Origin: Pseudomonadota bacterium
GTDB lineage: Bacteria; Pseudomonadota; Alphaproteobacteria; Rhizobiales; Rhizobiaceae
Direction: 5' to 3'
Assembly (NCBI GenBank): GCA_023387715.1
Contig: JAEWHQ010000218.1
Span: 1-8,341, forward strand
Length of the DNA stretch: 8,341 nt
Position 1 is the stretch's first letter. Each line of letters starts with the position of its first letter. The notes under the pieces are model-generated. The model saw only the letters and a program-made list of their open reading frames with translations. It searched no databases and was not told where the DNA came from. Made by a program: the position numbers and the translations under genes. Of the stretch, positions 7,436-8,341 are shown in pieces.

Positions 7436-7458
7436 GTCGCCACGTATATTGTGGCGAC
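7436..7458 (+). other. Perfect 8-bp stem-loop after the carboxypeptidase gene
   Basis: The arms gtcgccac (7436-7443) and gtggcgac (7451-7458) are perfectly complementary around a 7-nt loop. The flanks gtttt (7431-7435) and aaaac (7466-7470) could extend the structure on the far side of a bulge. No T-run follows on either strand, so it is not a standard intrinsic terminator. It may mark the 3' end of the carboxypeptidase mRNA or form part of the leader of the next gene, 43 bases downstream. Confidence 0.6.
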
Positions 7459-7484
7459 CGTTGAAAAAACCCGCAATGTTTTGA

Positions 7485-7499
7485 GTGAAAGGGTTTCAC
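7485..7499 (+). promoter_or_regulatory. Inverted repeat enclosing the ribosome binding site of the 99-aa gene
   Basis: gtgaaa (7485-7490) and tttcac (7494-7499) form a perfect 6-bp dyad whose three-base centre, ggg, is the core of the only ribosome binding site (AAAGGG, 7488-7493). The dyad ends one base before the ATG at 7501. As RNA it could occlude the ribosome binding site; as DNA it could be an operator. The 3-nt loop makes the hairpin small. The symmetry is seen directly; the function is inference. Confidence 0.45.
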
Positions 7500-7500
7500 A

Positions 7501-7800
7501 ATGTCGAAGATGTACGATGTGCACTCTGCTGGTTCTTTACGGGAGCCATCCGACTGGAATTTTTATGCAGTTGAAGCAACGCCTAAACCGTCGCTTTTCT
7601 CTGTACAATTACTGCGTGATGCAGCAATGAGCCTCGTTGAGTTGCGTCGTGTTTCGCATTCTTTTCAGGCGCGTGATCTGGTGGCACTGTTAAAGTGCCA
7701 TGCAGCGCGCAAGCAGCGTGTTGCGATGCCTAAGGCGACAATTCACATGAAGACGTGTGTGATGGGTGGTCGTCAGGCTGTGCGTATTGTTTTGAAGTGA
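7501..7800 (+). CDS. Hypothetical small basic protein, 99 aa
   Basis: I do not recognise this protein. It is supported as a gene by a well-placed AAAGGG ribosome binding site seven bases before the ATG, a continuous 99-codon frame, and a strong rho-independent terminator about 60 bases after the stop. The N-terminal third (MSKMYDVHSAGSLREPSDWN) is polar. The middle (about 33-67) looks amphipathic and helical, with VELRRVSHSFQARDLVALLK. The C-terminal third (68-99) is rich in Lys and Arg, with two cysteines at about 68 and 86. There is no signal peptide or membrane segment, so a cytoplasmic location is likely. The net charge is clearly positive, which would allow nucleic-acid binding, but no named DNA- or RNA-binding fold is visible. 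A second in-frame ATG at 7510 is a possible alternative start. It has its own leader with two inverted repeats and is probably monocistronic. Confidence 0.72.
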   Translation: MSKMYDVHSAGSLREPSDWNFYAVEATPKPSLFSVQLLRDAAMSLVELRRVSHSFQARDLVALLKCHAARKQRVAMPKATIHMKTCVMGGRQAVRIVLK

Positions 7801-7806
7801 AATAAC

Positions 7807-7830
7807 GTGGCGGCTGATCTGAGCCGTCGC
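7807..7830 (+). other. Stem-loop just after the 99-aa gene
   Basis: gtggcggct (7807-7815) pairs with agccgtcgc (7822-7830), including two G-T wobbles, around the loop gatctg. It lies six bases after the stop codon and has no T-run. With the terminator at 7863-7894 it would give the mRNA a doubly structured 3' end, which usually protects against 3'-5' exonucleases. Confidence 0.45.
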
Positions 7831-7862
7831 ACTCTGTCTAGTTAAAATCAGAATCGTTCAGG

Positions 7863-7894
7863 GCGTGCCTCATGTAAAATGGGCGCGCTTTTTT
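7863..7894 (+). terminator. Rho-independent terminator of the 99-aa gene
   Basis: gcgtgcct (7863-7870) pairs with gggcgcgc (7881-7888) through eight pairs, two of them G-T wobbles. The loop is catgtaaaat and six T residues (7889-7894) follow at once. This is a classic intrinsic terminator on the + strand. It ends transcription before the convergent tRNA gene. Confidence 0.85.
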
Positions 7895-7995
7895 GTTGCT
7901 TGAAATTTACGTAAAAAATAGCTGAAAGCCACAGCGTATCGAGGCTTTTGAAATGCTAAATGGATTGTGGCGAATAATGGAGATTTAGGCGGGGT

Positions 7996-8039
7996 GCGCC
8001 ACTTTCAACGATAATCATATGATTTGAAGAAAGTGGCGC
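7996..8039. repeat. 11-nt inverted copy of the tRNA-Asp 3' end, with an internal palindrome
   Basis: gcgccactttc (7996-8006) is the exact reverse complement of gaaagtggcgc (8029-8039). The second arm covers the tRNA's CCA, its discriminator base, two acceptor-stem bases and the first five trailer bases. The 22-nt loop contains a perfect 12-bp palindrome, aatcatatgatt (8013-8024). On the transcribed - strand this could fold as the 3' trailer of the precursor tRNA or act as its transcription stop, although no T-run follows. Confidence 0.7.
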
Positions 8040-8110
8040 GAGTGACGGGGCTCGAACCCGCGACCTCCGGCGTGACAGGCCGGCACTCTAACCAACTGAG
8101 CTACACCCGC
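8034..8110 (-). tRNA. tRNA-Asp (anticodon GTC)
   Basis: A 77-nt cloverleaf on the - strand including an encoded CCA (8034-8036). The acceptor stem GCGGGTG pairs with CACTCGC (one G-T wobble), with discriminator G73 as expected for tRNA-Asp. The D arm starts TAGCTCAGTTGGTTAGAG. The anticodon stem is CCGGC/GCCGG around the loop CTGTCAC, giving anticodon GTC (complement at 8074-8076). The T arm has the usual GGTTCGAGCCC core. It reads GAC and GAU codons. It is convergent with the 99-aa gene and appears to have its own promoter upstream (8171-8198). Confidence 0.97.
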
Positions 8111-8118
8111 GCATCTCA

Positions 8119-8159
8119 TTCCGGTTAAACCGGAACTTGGTAACAGACGTTTCCGTCTG
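8119..8159 (-). other. Two small hairpins in the tRNA-Asp 5' leader
   Basis: The arms ttccggtt (8119-8126) and aaccggaa (8128-8135) are perfect inverted repeats around one base; as RNA some pairs would open to form a loop. Separately, cagacg (8144-8149) and cgtctg (8154-8159) form a 6-bp stem with the 4-nt loop tttc. Both lie between the likely promoter and the mature tRNA 5' end, so they would be in the leader removed by RNase P. Confidence 0.6.
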
Positions 8160-8170
8160 GTGTGAGGCTC

Positions 8171-8198
8171 GTTTAAGGCGTTCGTGTGCGCCTGTCAA
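8171..8198 (-). promoter_or_regulatory. Probable promoter of tRNA-Asp
   Basis: On the - strand a perfect TTGACA -35 box (8193-8198) is followed after 16 bases by TTAAAC (8171-8176), or after 17 by TAAACG, as a weak -10 box. Alphaproteobacterial housekeeping promoters often have a strong -35 and a loose -10. Transcription would start near 8163-8166, giving a leader of about 55 nt before the tRNA. Confidence 0.5.
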
Positions 8199-8341
8199 GC
8201 GAGCAAACTGAAGAAATGTGCCGAATGTTGATAAGAATGCAAAAAACTTTGAAAGAATGGGATTTAGCGCGTTATTTTGAAGGGTGAAATGCAAAAAGTG
8301 CCGATTTATCAGTCAGCTAGGGTGAATTTCATTTTCAAAAA

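Noticed and set aside
7906..7915. 10-bp palindrome tttacgtaaa downstream of the terminator
   Set aside because: Short and AT-rich with no associated gene or second copy; indistinguishable from chance.
8034..8110. tRNA-Asp as the attachment site of an integrated element
   Set aside because: No direct repeat of the tRNA 3' end and no integrase gene is present in the window; only an inverted copy is seen.
8088..8294. 68-codon open frame on the - strand overlapping the tRNA-Asp gene
   Set aside because: It runs into the tRNA, covers its promoter and leader hairpins, and has no ribosome binding site or recognisable protein features.

Overview
The window looks like chromosomal DNA from an alphaproteobacterium of the order Hyphomicrobiales (Rhizobiales), most likely the Brucellaceae/Bartonellaceae neighbourhood. 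The evidence is the gene order nuoM-nuoN-birA-rnj-mce-DUF1467 (an arrangement I know from Brucella, Bartonella and rhizobia), a family typical of alphaproteobacteria (DUF1467), and RNase J in a Gram-negative context. Base composition is close to half GC by eye, lower than I would expect for Brucella and higher than for Bartonella. A genus such as Pseudochrobactrum would fit, but that is a guess.

Left block (1-5655), all on the + strand: the 3' part of nuoM, then complete nuoN (the two distal antiporter-like membrane subunits of respiratory complex I), birA (biotin protein ligase), rnj (ribonuclease J), a methylmalonyl-CoA epimerase gene and a small two-helix membrane protein of the DUF1467 family. 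Spacing is tight (2-100 bp), so much of this is probably one transcription unit. The largest gap, 100 bp before rnj, could hold an extra promoter. A 30-bp tandem duplication carries the nuoN stop codon and its downstream flank. The block ends in a long stem-loop (5671-5721) with a T-rich tail. Part of that stem can pair instead with the last codons of the DUF1467 gene.

Middle block (5656-7416): an AT-rich intergenic stretch with one perfect DnaA-box match, then a gene for an S11-family D-alanyl-D-alanine carboxypeptidase. It has a lipobox signal peptide and a C-terminal SPOR domain. In related genomes as I remember them proS follows the DUF1467 gene, so this junction may be a lineage-specific rearrangement.

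Right block (7417-8341): a short leader with two inverted repeats, one enclosing the ribosome binding site, precedes a 99-codon gene for a basic protein I do not recognise. That gene is followed by a good rho-independent terminator (7863-7894). Convergent on the - strand lies tRNA-Asp(GTC) with encoded CCA, a plausible upstream promoter and two small hairpins in its 5' leader. An 11-nt inverted copy of the tRNA's 3' end lies about 30 nt downstream of the gene. I see no gene in 8111-8341.

Most of the window is ordinary core chromosome. I found no convincing new multi-gene system, mobile element or CRISPR array. The more interesting signals are small regulatory-looking structures and the unfamiliar 99-aa protein.
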